From Bifidobacterium pullorum subsp. gallinarum (lineage in GTDB: Bacteria > Actinomycetota > Actinomycetes > Actinomycetales > Bifidobacteriaceae), in assembly GCF_000741215.1 (NCBI RefSeq), contig NZ_JGYX01000001.1, positions 248,001-312,000 on the forward strand: DNA of 64,000 bases. Direction: 5' to 3'. Shown here one piece after another: positions 39,517 to 48,747 of this stretch (positions within the stretch are counted from its first letter, which is position 1; each line of letters starts with the position of its first letter). Made by a program: the position numbers and the translations under genes. A model generated the notes under the pieces. The model saw only the letters and a program-made list of their open reading frames with translations, searched no databases and had not been told where the DNA came from.

Positions 39517-40584
39517 TCACTCTCCCATCACGAATTGCTTGCTGAATCGCACGTCGCCCTCGACCAGGTCGTGCATGTCGTTGATGTCATGGCGCAGCAG
39601 CAGCGTGCGCTCGATGCCCATGCCGAACGCGAAGCCGGTGTACACGTCCGGGTCCAGGCCGGCGGACTTCAGCACGTTCGGGTTCACCATGCCGCAGCCG
39701 CCCCATTCGAGCCAGCCCGCGCCGCCCTTCTTGTCCGGGAACCACAGGTCGAGCTCGGCGCTCGGCTCGGTGAACGGGAAGTAGCTCGGGCGCAGACGGG
39801 TCTTGGCCTCCGGGCCGAACATGGCCACGGCCAGCTTGTCCAGCACGCCCTTCAGGTCGGCCATGGTCAGGTGCTTGTCCACGGCGAGCGCCTCGCACTG
39901 GTGGAACACCGGGGTGTGCGTGGCGTCCAGCTCGTCGGTGCGGAACACGCGGCCCGGCGAGGCGATGTACAGCGGCACGCCGTATTCGAGCAGCGCGCGC
40001 ACCTGGTCGGACGAGGTCTGTGTGCGCAGCACCATGTTCGAGCCCACGAAGCCCGCGGCGTCACGCGCCTGCGAACCCTTGACGTAGAAGGTGTCCTGCA
40101 TCTGACGCGCCGGATGGTCGGGGCCGAAGTTCAGCGCGTCGAAGTCGAACCATTCGGTCTCCACCTCCGGGCCGGAGGAGATGCGCCAGCCCATCGAGAT
40201 GAAGAAATCCTCCCAGTCCTCCATGACCTTGGCCAGCGGATGGCGCGCACCCAGCGGCTTGCGACGGATCGGCAGCGTCATGTCCACGGTTTCGGAGGCC
40301 AGCGCGCGGGCCTCCTCCTGGGCCTTCAGCTCGGTCTCCCTGGCGCCGAACGCGCGGCCGAAATCGGCGCGCAGCTTGCCCATAAGCTTGCCGGCGTCCT
40401 TCTTCTGGTCGGCGGGCAGCGCGCCGATGGCCTTGCTGGCCTGCGTCATCGCCGAATCGGCGCCCGCATACTGCGTCTTGATGGCTTTCAGTTCCTCCGT
40501 GCTGGAGGCGTTCTCTATCCTCGCGATGCCTTCGGCGACCGCCTCGGTCACCGCCTGAGCATCGAACACCGCTTGTTGTGCCAC
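39517..40584 (-). CDS. pheS: Phenylalanyl-tRNA synthetase alpha subunit
   Basis: A 355-residue class II catalytic subunit. An N-terminal coiled coil (about residues 1-90) binds tRNA. Motif 2 is in HPVFHQCEAL-like sequence (HTPVFHQCEALAVD) and motif 3 in GFAFGMGIERTLLLRH. FTEPSAELDLWFP and GWLEWGGCGMV are characteristic. The start is GTG, with AAAGGGAG upstream. It lies downstream of an SpoU-type methyltransferase gene, an arrangement common in bacteria. Confidence 0.97.
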   Translation of the reverse strand: MAQQAVFDAQAVTEAVAEGIARIENASSTEELKAIKTQYAGADSAMTQASKAIGALPADQKKDAGKLMGKLRADFGRAFGARETELKAQEEARALASETVDMTLPIRRKPLGARHPLAKVMEDWEDFFISMGWRISSGPEVETEWFDFDALNFGPDHPARQMQDTFYVKGSQARDAAGFVGSNMVLRTQTSSDQVRALLEYGVPLYIASPGRVFRTDELDATHTPVFHQCEALAVDKHLTMADLKGVLDKLAVAMFGPEAKTRLRPSYFPFTEPSAELDLWFPDKKGGAGWLEWGGCGMVNPNVLKSAGLDPDVYTGFAFGMGIERTLLLRHDINDMHDLVEGDVRFSKQFVMGE

Positions 40585-40665
40585 GAGCTCCCTTTCCTGC
40601 GTCTTCCTACATCGTCAACCGCGCGGCAAACCCGCAAAAGCGCGATTTACCGGCGTTTTACGACT

Positions 40666-41622
40666 TTACATTCTCCCAAAGCGACTCGACATAGCCATGC
40701 TCATCAGCATGACGGCAGCGCTCGTGCCCAGATTCAGCGACTCCGCCCGGCCGTAGATCGGAATCGAAACCACCGTGTCCGAACGCTCCAGCACGTCGTC
40801 CGGCAGGCCCCGCGCCTCGTTGCCGAACAGCACCGCCCGGTCGGTGTCGCGGCCGCCGTCACCGCCCAACAGTTCGGGCAGCGGCACCGGACGATTCCCG
40901 GGCGTGCCGTACACGTCGGCAGCCGTCACCGCCAGTCCCCGCTCCGAGCACCATGTGAAGAATTCCCCGGTGGTCATCGTCAGCACCGGCAGGTGGAACA
41001 GCGAGCCGGCCGTGGCACGGATCACCTTCGGGTTGAACATGTCCACGCACTCGTCCACGAACACGACCGCCGCACAGCCCGCGGCATCGGCCGCGCGGAT
41101 CACCGTGCCCGCGTTGCCCGGGTCGCGCACCTGCCAGAAGGCCGCCACCAGTGATGGGTGTCCGCCCGAACCTCCGACTCCCGGCGTTTCGGGGGCGGTG
41201 CCGGTCATCGCATCCCTTGTGGCCTGCATGTCCCCCACCGCCACGATGCCCTGCGCGTCACGGCTCATCCGCTCGACGACCCCGGCGCTGCACAGGTGCA
41301 CATAGACGCCGTGGGACAATGCCTCCGCCACGATCGGGGCCAGCAACGCCGACACCGGGATCCCCTCGCATGACTCGTCCGGCATCCGCGCGTAGCCGTG
41401 CCGGGCGAGCAACGCCATATCGGTATGCCCGGCGCCGTCCGAATCGTCGACAGCCACGTACACGTCACGCACGACCTGCGGCACGCATCGCACGGCCTCG
41501 CGCACGGATTGCGGTCCCTCGATCACATACTGGCCGGTTCTGGCCCGGGACCGCCGGTTGGACAGATCCGCCACCCGGCGCACCCGTTCGGACTTCAGGT
41601 TATCGATGATGGTTCGCTGCAT
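40666..41622 (-). CDS. SpoU/TrmH family RNA 2'-O-methyltransferase
   Basis: A 318-residue SPOUT enzyme. The N-terminal substrate-binding part starts MQRTIIDNLKSERVRRV and carries YVIEGPQSVREAV. The catalytic SpoU domain shows the three family motifs: WQVRDPGNAGTVIRAADAAG, VLFGNEARGLPDDV and IPIYGRAESLNLGTSAAVML, which form the trefoil knot that binds SAM. The start is chosen for GGAGG 8 bases upstream. The target may be 23S rRNA or tRNA; the position next to pheS is typical but not informative about the substrate. Confidence 0.93.
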   Translation of the reverse strand: MQRTIIDNLKSERVRRVADLSNRRSRARTGQYVIEGPQSVREAVRCVPQVVRDVYVAVDDSDGAGHTDMALLARHGYARMPDESCEGIPVSALLAPIVAEALSHGVYVHLCSAGVVERMSRDAQGIVAVGDMQATRDAMTGTAPETPGVGGSGGHPSLVAAFWQVRDPGNAGTVIRAADAAGCAAVVFVDECVDMFNPKVIRATAGSLFHLPVLTMTTGEFFTWCSERGLAVTAADVYGTPGNRPVPLPELLGGDGGRDTDRAVLFGNEARGLPDDVLERSDTVVSIPIYGRAESLNLGTSAAVMLMSMAMSSRFGRM

Positions 41623-41683
41623 CGGCATACCCTCCACCCTACAGCCCGGCATGGCGTGGCCCGGTATCGCGCCGGGACGCGTG

Positions 41684-43003
41684 TCACCGACGATGGAACG
41701 GCGTGCGGCCTTCGGCGTCGTCGGGACCGGCATACGGCATACGCATGTACAGCACCCAAGTGCCGTCCTCCTCGCCCACGGACATCACGCCGCCGAGGGA
41801 TTCGATCTCCTCCCGGTGCAGACGCAGGCCGTTGCCGCCGGGCAGATCCAGGATGTCATCGATGTCGTCGCTGGTCTTCCGCTCGTCCGGAATCGGATTC
41901 ATCTCCACGAGTTCGAGATGGCGTTCGCCCAAGGTGATCACCATGTTGTAGGCGTTCTCGCCGCGCACGGAATGCCGCATGATATTGGTGAACGTCTCGT
42001 CGATCATCGCCAGCATGCAGGATTGCCGTACGCTCGCATCCTTGCCCGAGAACGGTGTCGGGGCGCCGTTATGGTCGATCACGCGCACGTCGCCGTGGAT
42101 ACCGGACTCGGACAGCCGGCGTTCCCATACGCGCACGCGCTCGTTCAGCCGCTCCTGCGGTCCCTCATGCGCTCCGTCCGGATGCTTCTCCGCCGTCTCG
42201 GCGCTCAATTGCCGGATGACGGCATGCACGCCGTCGAGCACGCGGACGGACTGCTCGTTGATCTGATGCCAGGCCTCATGCTGTTCGGGATCGCCGCACT
42301 GACGCAGCTGCCGTTGGGAGACCCGTGCGATGTTCGCCAGATCACCGGTCACCGAGTCGTGGATCATGCGCGCCACCTTCACGCGATGCATCAGGTCCTG
42401 CGCGCGTTCATCCCGTAGCCTGAGCTCCATCAGCTTGGACCGGTTGCGGTTGACCTGGCCGAAGTTCAGGATCAGCAGCAGCAGGAACGTGAGCACCGGG
42501 GCGCTGTTCAGGGCCAGATTCCAGCTGGTGTCCGGGAACCGCCACGCCTGCACATAGATGCCGACCAGCACCGGGACCGCGGCGACCAGACCCAGACGCA
42601 TGCTGGTGTCATACACCAACGTGCCCAGCATGTACGCCATGCACAGCAGCTCGCCGGAACCGTGCAGGGGCGTCAGGCAGCAGGCCACCGAGAAGTACAG
42701 GGACAGGATCAGCGAGGACGGCACGGGGAACACGCAAATCGACAGGTACAGCACGAAGAAGACCAGGGCGACGATCATGTTCAGCGCGCCGCCGGACGGC
42801 ATGGCCAGGGTCTCGACCAGCTGCACCATCGCCAGCGCGCCCACCTGCCACAGGCGTGCCGGGTGCCGCAGCGGATTGATAATCATCGGCTTGGTGCCGG
42901 CCAGGTGATGGTTGTCCGGGAATTCGGGGGTCTCGTCGAGCCTCAGGACATGGGCCAGCCGGTTCAGGCCTGCGAGTTGAGCCACATCGCCACCGCCTGC
43001 CAT
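41684..43003 (-). CDS. Sensor histidine kinase, HisKA_3-like
   Basis: Up to 439 residues. The membrane part has about five spans (roughly residues 60-175 by the longest start) without a large external sensor domain. The dimerisation helix contains the phosphoacceptor histidine in VARMIHDSVTGDLANIARVS. The ATP-binding region has a conserved N-box-like IDETFTNIMRHS and a G-box in LPGGNGLRLHREEIESLGG. The start is uncertain: ATG at 43003 overlaps the regulator gene by 40 bases, and a GTG at 42985 is an alternative. It is the partner of the regulator at 42964. Confidence 0.85.
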   Translation of the reverse strand: MAGGGDVAQLAGLNRLAHVLRLDETPEFPDNHHLAGTKPMIINPLRHPARLWQVGALAMVQLVETLAMPSGGALNMIVALVFFVLYLSICVFPVPSSLILSLYFSVACCLTPLHGSGELLCMAYMLGTLVYDTSMRLGLVAAVPVLVGIYVQAWRFPDTSWNLALNSAPVLTFLLLLILNFGQVNRNRSKLMELRLRDERAQDLMHRVKVARMIHDSVTGDLANIARVSQRQLRQCGDPEQHEAWHQINEQSVRVLDGVHAVIRQLSAETAEKHPDGAHEGPQERLNERVRVWERRLSESGIHGDVRVIDHNGAPTPFSGKDASVRQSCMLAMIDETFTNIMRHSVRGENAYNMVITLGERHLELVEMNPIPDERKTSDDIDDILDLPGGNGLRLHREEIESLGGVMSVGEEDGTWVLYMRMPYAGPDDAEGRTPFHRR

Positions 43004-43575
43004 CGCGAGTTCGCGCCGAGCTTGTGCATGGCGCGCTGCCCGTGCTTCTTGACCGTCTCCGGCGTGATGTTCAGTGTCTCGGCGATCGCCTGGATCGACA
43101 TGCCAGCGGCGAACGAGTCCATGACCTCGAATTCACGGTCGGTCAGCACGGCGTTGGCGGAGGTCTGGTTCTTCAGCCGTACGTGCGCGGTCAGGGCGAT
43201 CTCGAATCCCTCGCCCCACGTGCCGCCGGAGGCCACGGTGCGGATGGCGGTGACGATCTGCTGCTCATCGGACTTGCCGACGATGCCCTGCGCGCCGGCC
43301 ATCGATGCCTTCTCGGCGTATCTGTCGATGGAGTAGGCGGTCATCGCCAGGATGCCGACCTTGCCGATGCGCGTACGGATGCGGCGGCACACCGAGATGC
43401 CGGACACGCCCTCCATCGACATGTCGGCCAGCAGCACCTTCGGGCGGGTCGCGGCGGTCAGGCAGTTGGTCACGGCCCGCCCGCCATCGGACGTGGTCCA
43501 GATCACCTGCATGTCGTCGGACAATTCCTCAATGCTGGCCTTCAGACTCGGCAGTACAAATCGGTCGTTGTCCAC
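42964..43575 (-). CDS. Response regulator, NarL/LuxR type; N-terminus apparently frameshifted
   Basis: From the in-frame GTG at 43575 the protein has 203 residues: VDNDRFVLPSLK, phosphoacceptor D in VLLADMSMEGVSG, T in LAMTAYS, K in GIVGKSDEQ, and a LuxR helix-turn-helix LTDREFEVMDSFAAGMSIQAIAETLNITPETVKKH. It lacks the first receiver strand. A perfect GGAGG with 7-base spacing instead precedes a GTG at 43601 in another frame that encodes MNREITVG, exactly the missing strand; one extra base near 43576 would join them. It overlaps the kinase gene downstream. The gene may be inactivated, may carry a sequencing error, or may use the shorter start. Confidence 0.75.
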   Translation of the reverse strand: MDNDRFVLPSLKASIEELSDDMQVIWTTSDGGRAVTNCLTAATRPKVLLADMSMEGVSGISVCRRIRTRIGKVGILAMTAYSIDRYAEKASMAGAQGIVGKSDEQQIVTAIRTVASGGTWGEGFEIALTAHVRLKNQTSANAVLTDREFEVMDSFAAGMSIQAIAETLNITPETVKKHGQRAMHKLGANSRWQAVAMWLNSQA

Positions 43576-43705
43576 ATGCCAACGGTGATTTCCCGATTCA
43601 CTCGGATACCTCCAAATCACATAACTCTCCCGGAAAAAGATAGTTCTATTTGTAGCATCCGAAATATCATTCCGGCCGGTGCGGCAACGGCCGCACAAAA
43701 CCGAT

Positions 43706-46249
43706 TTACTGGCCGAGGAACGAGAAGGAACCGGTGAAAACGGCGGTAATCAGCGCAATGACGGGAATCGCAAGGCACACGCCCAGATATACCCAATCGG
43801 GTACATCCACAGTGCTGACACGCGCGTGGCTGCGCGGCCCGTCGCCGCCGAACCCGCGCGCTTCCATGGCCGTGGCCAACGTGGTCGACCGTCTGATCGA
43901 CAGCACCAGCAGCGCGAAGGTCTGCGGGAGGAACGCCTTGACCTTGTTCTCGTCGCCCAGGCCGCGCGACCTGCGCGACGCGGTCAGCGCCGCCCAGTCG
44001 TCATGCAGCACGGAGAACAGCCGCATGCCGGCCAGGCCGCCGTACACGAACCGGTCGGGCAGTCTGAGGATCTGGCTGAACGCGTCGGCCAGGTCGGTGG
44101 CGTCGATGCCGAGTACGGCGATGATGGCGGGGATACCGATGGCCAGGATTCGTATGCCGGTGGCCACCGCCAGCTCGGCCGACCGGTCGGTGATGTGCAT
44201 CAGCCCCCATTGCCACCAGGTCTCGCCGCCCTCCTTGCCGTACAGCAGCACGGCGAGGGCGGAGCCCGGGGCGCCGATGAAGATCGGCCAGGTGGACCTG
44301 ACGACGCGCCAGGGCGTCAGCCCGATGCACCACAGGATGATGAACTCCAGCACCAGCGCCACCGTGGCCGAGACCCAATCCAAGCTCAGCAGCATCGGCA
44401 GCGAGGCCAGGAACGCGCCGATCAGCCGGTACGCGGGATTGCGGGCGGCCAGGAACGGCGAGCGGCTCGACGGCTTGGGGTCCTCGACGCGCTCGTTGAC
44501 CGGGCTGACGGGGATGCGGGGGTCGGACGCGCCGGACGCCGTCCACTCCCCTGTCCGATCGGAGGGGGTGAGTTCCACCAGTCGGGCGCCGAGCGCGGTG
44601 ACCAGTTCGCGGTCGTGCGTGACCACGATGATGCTCACGCCGTCGCCGCGCAGGCCGTGGATCAGGCGCACGATCTGCATCCAGGTGCGCCGGTCCTGGC
44701 CGAAGGTCGGCTCGTCGAGGATGAGCACGCGCGGAGCCGCGGCCAGGGCGGAGGCCACGGTCAGCCGCCGTTTCTCGCCGCCGGAGAGCGTGTACGGGTT
44801 CTGCTGGGCGTATTGGATGAGCCGGAACCGCGTCAGCAGTTCACGCGCGCGGCGCTCCGCCTCCGCCTCATCGCACCCGGTGCGCAGAGGCCCGAGCATC
44901 ACCTCCTCCAATACGCTGCCGCGCGCGAACTGGTGCTCGGGGTTTTGGAACACGTAGGAGATGCGGGAGGCCAGTTCGGTGGACTTCCAAGCGATCGGCG
45001 CGTCGCCGTCCGCGCCCGCGGCCAGCTGGGCCGAAGCCTGCACCTGTCCGCGCACCGGTTCGAGCAGACCGGCCAGCGTCAGCGACAACGTGGATTTGCC
45101 GGCGCCGTTCGCGCCGACCAGCGCGGTGATCTGTCCGGCGGTGAAATCGAGGTCGATATGCTCGGCGATGGCCTTCCCATCGCGGCCGATGGACAGATCC
45201 CGCGCGGACAGCAGCACCTGGCCAGTACCGACGGACGGATCGTATGGCGGCTCATCGTCGGTGTGGATGCGGACGATCTCGTCCTCGGGACGGCGGTATC
45301 GCTCCGGCAGCCAGATGCCGAGTTCGGCGAAGTCGAGTCCGGGATCACGGAACACCTCGTCCGGGGTGCCGTCGGCGACGACGACCGTGCGTTTGAATCC
45401 GCCGCGGTCGACCTCCTCCTCATCGCCTTGCTGGGCGATGCGGGCGGACTGCTGTTCGTCGGTCTCCAACCCGAGCACCACCACGCGGTCGATCATGTCG
45501 ATCCACGGTCCGGCGCGGTGCTCGACCAGCACCATCGTGGAATGATAGGTGTCGAGCACATCGCGCACCGCGTCCACGACCTGGGTGACGCCGTCGGGGT
45601 CGAGGTTCGCCGTGGGTTCGTCGAGCAGCAGCACGCCCGGACGCATGGCCAGCGCGCCGGCCAGGGCGAGTCGCTGCATCTGCCCGCCGGACAGGTGCAG
45701 GGTCGAACGGTGCAGCTGAACCCCTTCCAGTCCCACCGCACGCAGACCGTCGCGCACCCGCTGCCAGATCTGGTCCCGCGGCACGTTGAGGTTCTCGGGA
45801 CCGAACGCCACGTTGTCGCCGAGCCGCTGGAAGATCGCCTGCGCATCGGGGTCCTGCAGCACCAGGCCGATGCGGCCGCGCGCGCGGGTGACCGGCACGT
45901 CGTCAACCAGCACGCGGCCTTCGGTCACGCCGCCCTCCGCGTCGGTGGTCAGCATCGTGCCGTCGGCCGTCATCTCGGTGCGTTCCGCGTTCTCCTCTCC
46001 CCCAAGCAGACCCGCGGCGCCTTCGAGGATCGTGGATTTGCCGATGCCGGACGCGCCGAGCAGCAGCACACGCTGCCCCGCCTCGATGGTGATGTTCAGC
46101 CCCCGTACGGCGAAATGCCGGCGCGAGGCGTGACGGTACCCCCAGTTCTCGAAGCGCAGCACCGCGTTGTCGGTATGCGTTGCGTCATGATTCGCCGACG
46201 CGGGATCGGTTCCCTGTCGCGCGGTGTCGATGCTCAGCTGTTCGTCCAC
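43706..46249 (-). CDS. Fused ECF transporter: two ATPases plus EcfT (YkoD-YkoC type)
   Basis: An 847-residue fusion. The first ATPase (about residues 28-300) has Walker A GASGIGKST, signature LHLSGGQMQRLALAG and Walker B VLLLDEPTANLD. The second (about 350-600) has GANGAGKST, YTLSGGEKRRLTVAS and VLILDEPTFGQD. The EcfT membrane part (about 610-847) contains ALTASRRSRGL and TAMEARGFGG, the A-R-G coupling motifs. The GTG start at 46249, behind AAGGGGA, is preferred to an upstream ATG. With the S component at 46338 and a TPP riboswitch it should import a thiamine precursor, probably hydroxymethylpyrimidine. Confidence 0.92.
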   Translation of the reverse strand: MDEQLSIDTARQGTDPASANHDATHTDNAVLRFENWGYRHASRRHFAVRGLNITIEAGQRVLLLGASGIGKSTILEGAAGLLGGEENAERTEMTADGTMLTTDAEGGVTEGRVLVDDVPVTRARGRIGLVLQDPDAQAIFQRLGDNVAFGPENLNVPRDQIWQRVRDGLRAVGLEGVQLHRSTLHLSGGQMQRLALAGALAMRPGVLLLDEPTANLDPDGVTQVVDAVRDVLDTYHSTMVLVEHRAGPWIDMIDRVVVLGLETDEQQSARIAQQGDEEEVDRGGFKRTVVVADGTPDEVFRDPGLDFAELGIWLPERYRRPEDEIVRIHTDDEPPYDPSVGTGQVLLSARDLSIGRDGKAIAEHIDLDFTAGQITALVGANGAGKSTLSLTLAGLLEPVRGQVQASAQLAAGADGDAPIAWKSTELASRISYVFQNPEHQFARGSVLEEVMLGPLRTGCDEAEAERRARELLTRFRLIQYAQQNPYTLSGGEKRRLTVASALAAAPRVLILDEPTFGQDRRTWMQIVRLIHGLRGDGVSIIVVTHDRELVTALGARLVELTPSDRTGEWTASGASDPRIPVSPVNERVEDPKPSSRSPFLAARNPAYRLIGAFLASLPMLLSLDWVSATVALVLEFIILWCIGLTPWRVVRSTWPIFIGAPGSALAVLLYGKEGGETWWQWGLMHITDRSAELAVATGIRILAIGIPAIIAVLGIDATDLADAFSQILRLPDRFVYGGLAGMRLFSVLHDDWAALTASRRSRGLGDENKVKAFLPQTFALLVLSIRRSTTLATAMEARGFGGDGPRSHARVSTVDVPDWVYLGVCLAIPVIALITAVFTGSFSFLGQ

Positions 46250-46337
46250 GATTCCCCTTGAAAGTCCTCGGCCGCATAGGCGGCGGTTCATACGACGCTG
46301 ACGGCGCGGGCGTTGCGGCCCGCGCCATGCGTCAGGT

Positions 46338-46952
46338 TCAGCGGCCGCGCACCTCGCGACCAGAGGCGAACTTGTCTAGCGCACCGGTTTTGGCGAGCGC
46401 GATGTACAGGTACCACATGAGCACGCCGGCGAACACGATGCCGGAGATCACCGTGGTGAGGACGTAGACCACGCCGTAGGTCTGGAACACGTCGATGGCC
46501 TGCAGGTTGGTCAGGAAGGAGTATCCCCAGCAGGCGACGCCGGAGAGGGCGCCGGACAGGATCGTCACCGGCAGGTTCCACTTGCGGTAGGCGAAGATCA
46601 GGAAAGCGATCTCGGCGAACAGGCCCTGCACCAGGGCGATCAGGAAGGTTTCGACGCCGCCCCACATGTTGCCCATCAGCGCTTCGAGCACGCCGGCCAC
46701 AACCTCGGCGTAGACGGCGGCGCCCGGCTTGCGGACGATGATCGCGGCCAGCGGTCCGGCGAACAGCCACAGGCCGTTGAACACACCGGCCAGGCCGGGG
46801 ATGATGGCCTCCAGCGCGCTCCACGGCGCGGCGGTGGCGATGGCGACGACCCAGTAGATCAGGGCGCTGGCCACGCCGATCACCGAGGCGACGGCGATAT
46901 CGACGACACGCCATTTCAGGACGGCTTTGGATTCGGTAATAGCAGAAGACAT
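46338..46952 (-). CDS. ykoE: ECF transporter S component, YkoE type (thiamine precursor)
   Basis: A 204-residue membrane protein with about five to six spans. Family blocks: ALIYWVVAIATAAPWSALEAIIPGL-type first region, GLWLFAGPLAAIIVRKPGAAVYAEVVAG, and GNMWGGVETFLIALVQGLFAEIAF. These match YkoE, the substrate-binding subunit for hydroxymethylpyrimidine or thiamine in the ykoEDC system. It is the first gene behind a TPP riboswitch and lies 88 bases from the fused ATPase/EcfT gene. Ribosome binding site GAAAGG before the ATG. Confidence 0.92.
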   Translation of the reverse strand: MSSAITESKAVLKWRVVDIAVASVIGVASALIYWVVAIATAAPWSALEAIIPGLAGVFNGLWLFAGPLAAIIVRKPGAAVYAEVVAGVLEALMGNMWGGVETFLIALVQGLFAEIAFLIFAYRKWNLPVTILSGALSGVACWGYSFLTNLQAIDVFQTYGVVYVLTTVISGIVFAGVLMWYLYIALAKTGALDKFASGREVRGR

Positions 46953-47015
46953 GCGATGTGCCTTTCTCTCCCGCGCGCCGACTTTCGGCGCTGCGTCAAG
47001 GCACGGGAAAAGAGC

Positions 47016-47125
47016 GACGTCCGTGCGCCGGCATTACCCGGTATACGTTCAATCGGTCGAGGTAGCCCTCATCTCAGCCTCGCCGTTCCTGCGGATGCGG
47101 GAACCGGCGGCGAAGCCCCCGTGTC
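47016..47125 (-). promoter_or_regulatory. TPP riboswitch (THI element)
   Basis: Read on the minus strand: GACACGGGGGCT opens the element, a P3 arm with GGTTCC/GGAAC pairing follows, then the conserved GGCTGAGATGAGGG (around 47077-47065), ACC, and GGGTAATGCCGGCG (47039-47026), the TPP-sensor helix. These match the conserved THI-box bases. About 65 bases separate it from the ykoE start; that stretch holds a GCGCCGA-AAG-TCGGCGC hairpin just before the ribosome binding site, which suggests control of translation initiation or a short terminator. Confidence 0.92.
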
Positions 47126-47189
47126 GGTTTCCGACCCTACCGCATCCCCTGTCCAAAACCGTGGCACGGCACGGCTTGCGGATACGACA

Positions 47190-47227
47190 AAGGGTTCCGT
47201 ACCACTTGCACGCGGTACGGAACCCTT
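47190..47227 (-). terminator. Terminator of the M20 peptidase gene
   Basis: A perfect 14-bp stem, AAGGGTTCCGTACC with GGTACGGAACCCTT, 10-base loop, followed on the minus strand by TGTCGT. It begins 14 bases after the stop and separates the peptidase gene from the TPP riboswitch. Confidence 0.7.
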
Positions 47228-47240
47228 CCATATGCGCCCG

Positions 47241-48608
47241 TCAGCGGGCGAGCTTGTCGAGCAGCAGCGCCTCGGTGACGATGTTCTTCTTCAGGCTCGG
47301 CATCGAGATGGACTCGTTCGGGCTGTGCGCGTTGGCCTTCGGATCCTCCGGTCCGGTGACCAGCACCTGCGCCTCGGGGAAGATGCGCTGCAGATCCGGG
47401 ATGAACGGGATCGAGCCGCCCTCGCCCTTGTTGACCGGGGCGACGCCGAAGGCCTCCTCCATGGCCTCCAGCGCGTCCTTGGTGGCCTCCGCGTTCGGAT
47501 CCATGGCCCAGCCCATGCCGTTCTCGCCGGGGGTCACGGTCACCTCGCAACCGAACGGCGCATGCGACACCAGGAAGTCGGCCAGCGCCTGCTGTGCCTG
47601 TTCGGGGCGCTGGTTTGGCGCGGTGCGCAGCGAGAGACGGAACGTGGTCTCGTGGCTGATCACATTGAACGACCCCTCGACCGGCTGGGCGTCGAAGCCG
47701 ATGACGGTCACGCTCGGCTTGGTCCACAGGCGCGAGGCCAGCGAACCGGTGCCGGCCAGACGGTAGCCGGGCAGGATGCCGGCGTCGCGGCGCACATCGG
47801 CCTCGTCCAGGTCGCGCTGCAGACCGCCGACCGGCTCCTCGGCGGCGACGCCCGGAACCTGCATCTCGCCATCGCCGTTGTACATCGAGGCGATCAGCAT
47901 GGCCGCGAGCGTGTTCGCGTCCAGGATCGGGCCGCCGTACTGTCCGGAGTGCACCGGGTGCTCAAGCACGCGCACATGCACATCGAGCGTGGTGTTGCCA
48001 CGCAGCGACGTGGTCAGCGAGGGGATGTCGGCGGACCAGTTGCCGGAGTCGGCCACGATGATCACATCGGCGTCAAATTCGTCGCGATGCGCCTCGATGA
48101 ACGGGATGAAGCTGGGCGAGCCCATCTCCTCCTCGCCCTCGATGAACACCTTGATATTGACCTTGAGCTCGTCGCCCAACGCCTTCAACGCACCGGAGTG
48201 GATGGCGATGCCGCCGCAGTCGTCGGCCGAGCCACGGCCGAACAGGCGGTCGCCGACCTGCGTGGCCACGAACGGCTCGGTCTGCCACACGCTCGGGTCC
48301 GGAACCGGCTGCACGTCATGATGCGCATACAGCAGTACGGTCGGGGCGTCCGGATCCACGATGCGCGAGCCGATGACCTCCCAGGCACCGGGGGTGCCGT
48401 CGGCGTTGTGCGCCTGAGCCACCTGGGCGTCGATACCGACAAGACGCAGCTCCTCGGCCACGAATTCGGCGGAACGGCGCATCTGCTCGCCGGTGATGCC
48501 TTCCGCGGAGATCGACTTCAACGCGATCTTGCGCTCGATCAGTTCAACGATGCGCGGCCAGTCCTCCTCAACGCGGGACCGGATCTCATCCACGTTCACG
48601 GATGCCAT
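47241..48608 (-). CDS. M20 family dipeptidase
   Basis: A 455-residue zinc aminopeptidase/dipeptidase. The metal ligands lie in LLYAHHDVQPVP, GRGSADDCGGIAI and IEGEEEMGSPSF (catalytic Glu then Glu ligand), VADSGNWS and, near the C-terminus, AHSPNES. A dimerisation domain with VRVLEHPVHSGQYGG interrupts the catalytic domain at about residues 200-330. It is cytoplasmic (no signal peptide) and probably completes breakdown of imported di- and oligopeptides. Ribosome binding site AAAGGAG. It is monocistronic, with its own terminator. Confidence 0.93.
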   Translation of the reverse strand: MASVNVDEIRSRVEEDWPRIVELIERKIALKSISAEGITGEQMRRSAEFVAEELRLVGIDAQVAQAHNADGTPGAWEVIGSRIVDPDAPTVLLYAHHDVQPVPDPSVWQTEPFVATQVGDRLFGRGSADDCGGIAIHSGALKALGDELKVNIKVFIEGEEEMGSPSFIPFIEAHRDEFDADVIIVADSGNWSADIPSLTTSLRGNTTLDVHVRVLEHPVHSGQYGGPILDANTLAAMLIASMYNGDGEMQVPGVAAEEPVGGLQRDLDEADVRRDAGILPGYRLAGTGSLASRLWTKPSVTVIGFDAQPVEGSFNVISHETTFRLSLRTAPNQRPEQAQQALADFLVSHAPFGCEVTVTPGENGMGWAMDPNAEATKDALEAMEEAFGVAPVNKGEGGSIPFIPDLQRIFPEAQVLVTGPEDPKANAHSPNESISMPSLKKNIVTEALLLDKLAR

Positions 48609-48747
48609 GTTTCTCCTTTATATCTGGGGTTCCTGGTCTTCCAGGGCGTAGTCCTCCGCCCGCCCGGCCCTCCGCGTGCGCCGCTGCCGGCGAAATGCCG
48701 ACGAATGGCCGGAATCGAGCGTCTAGACGTCACCGTAACCTGCAAGC

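Noticed and set aside
43679..46261. An 860-codon rightward frame opposite the fused ECF transporter
   Set aside because: The opposite strand encodes intact Walker, signature and EcfT motifs; the rightward product has none and is an antisense shadow.
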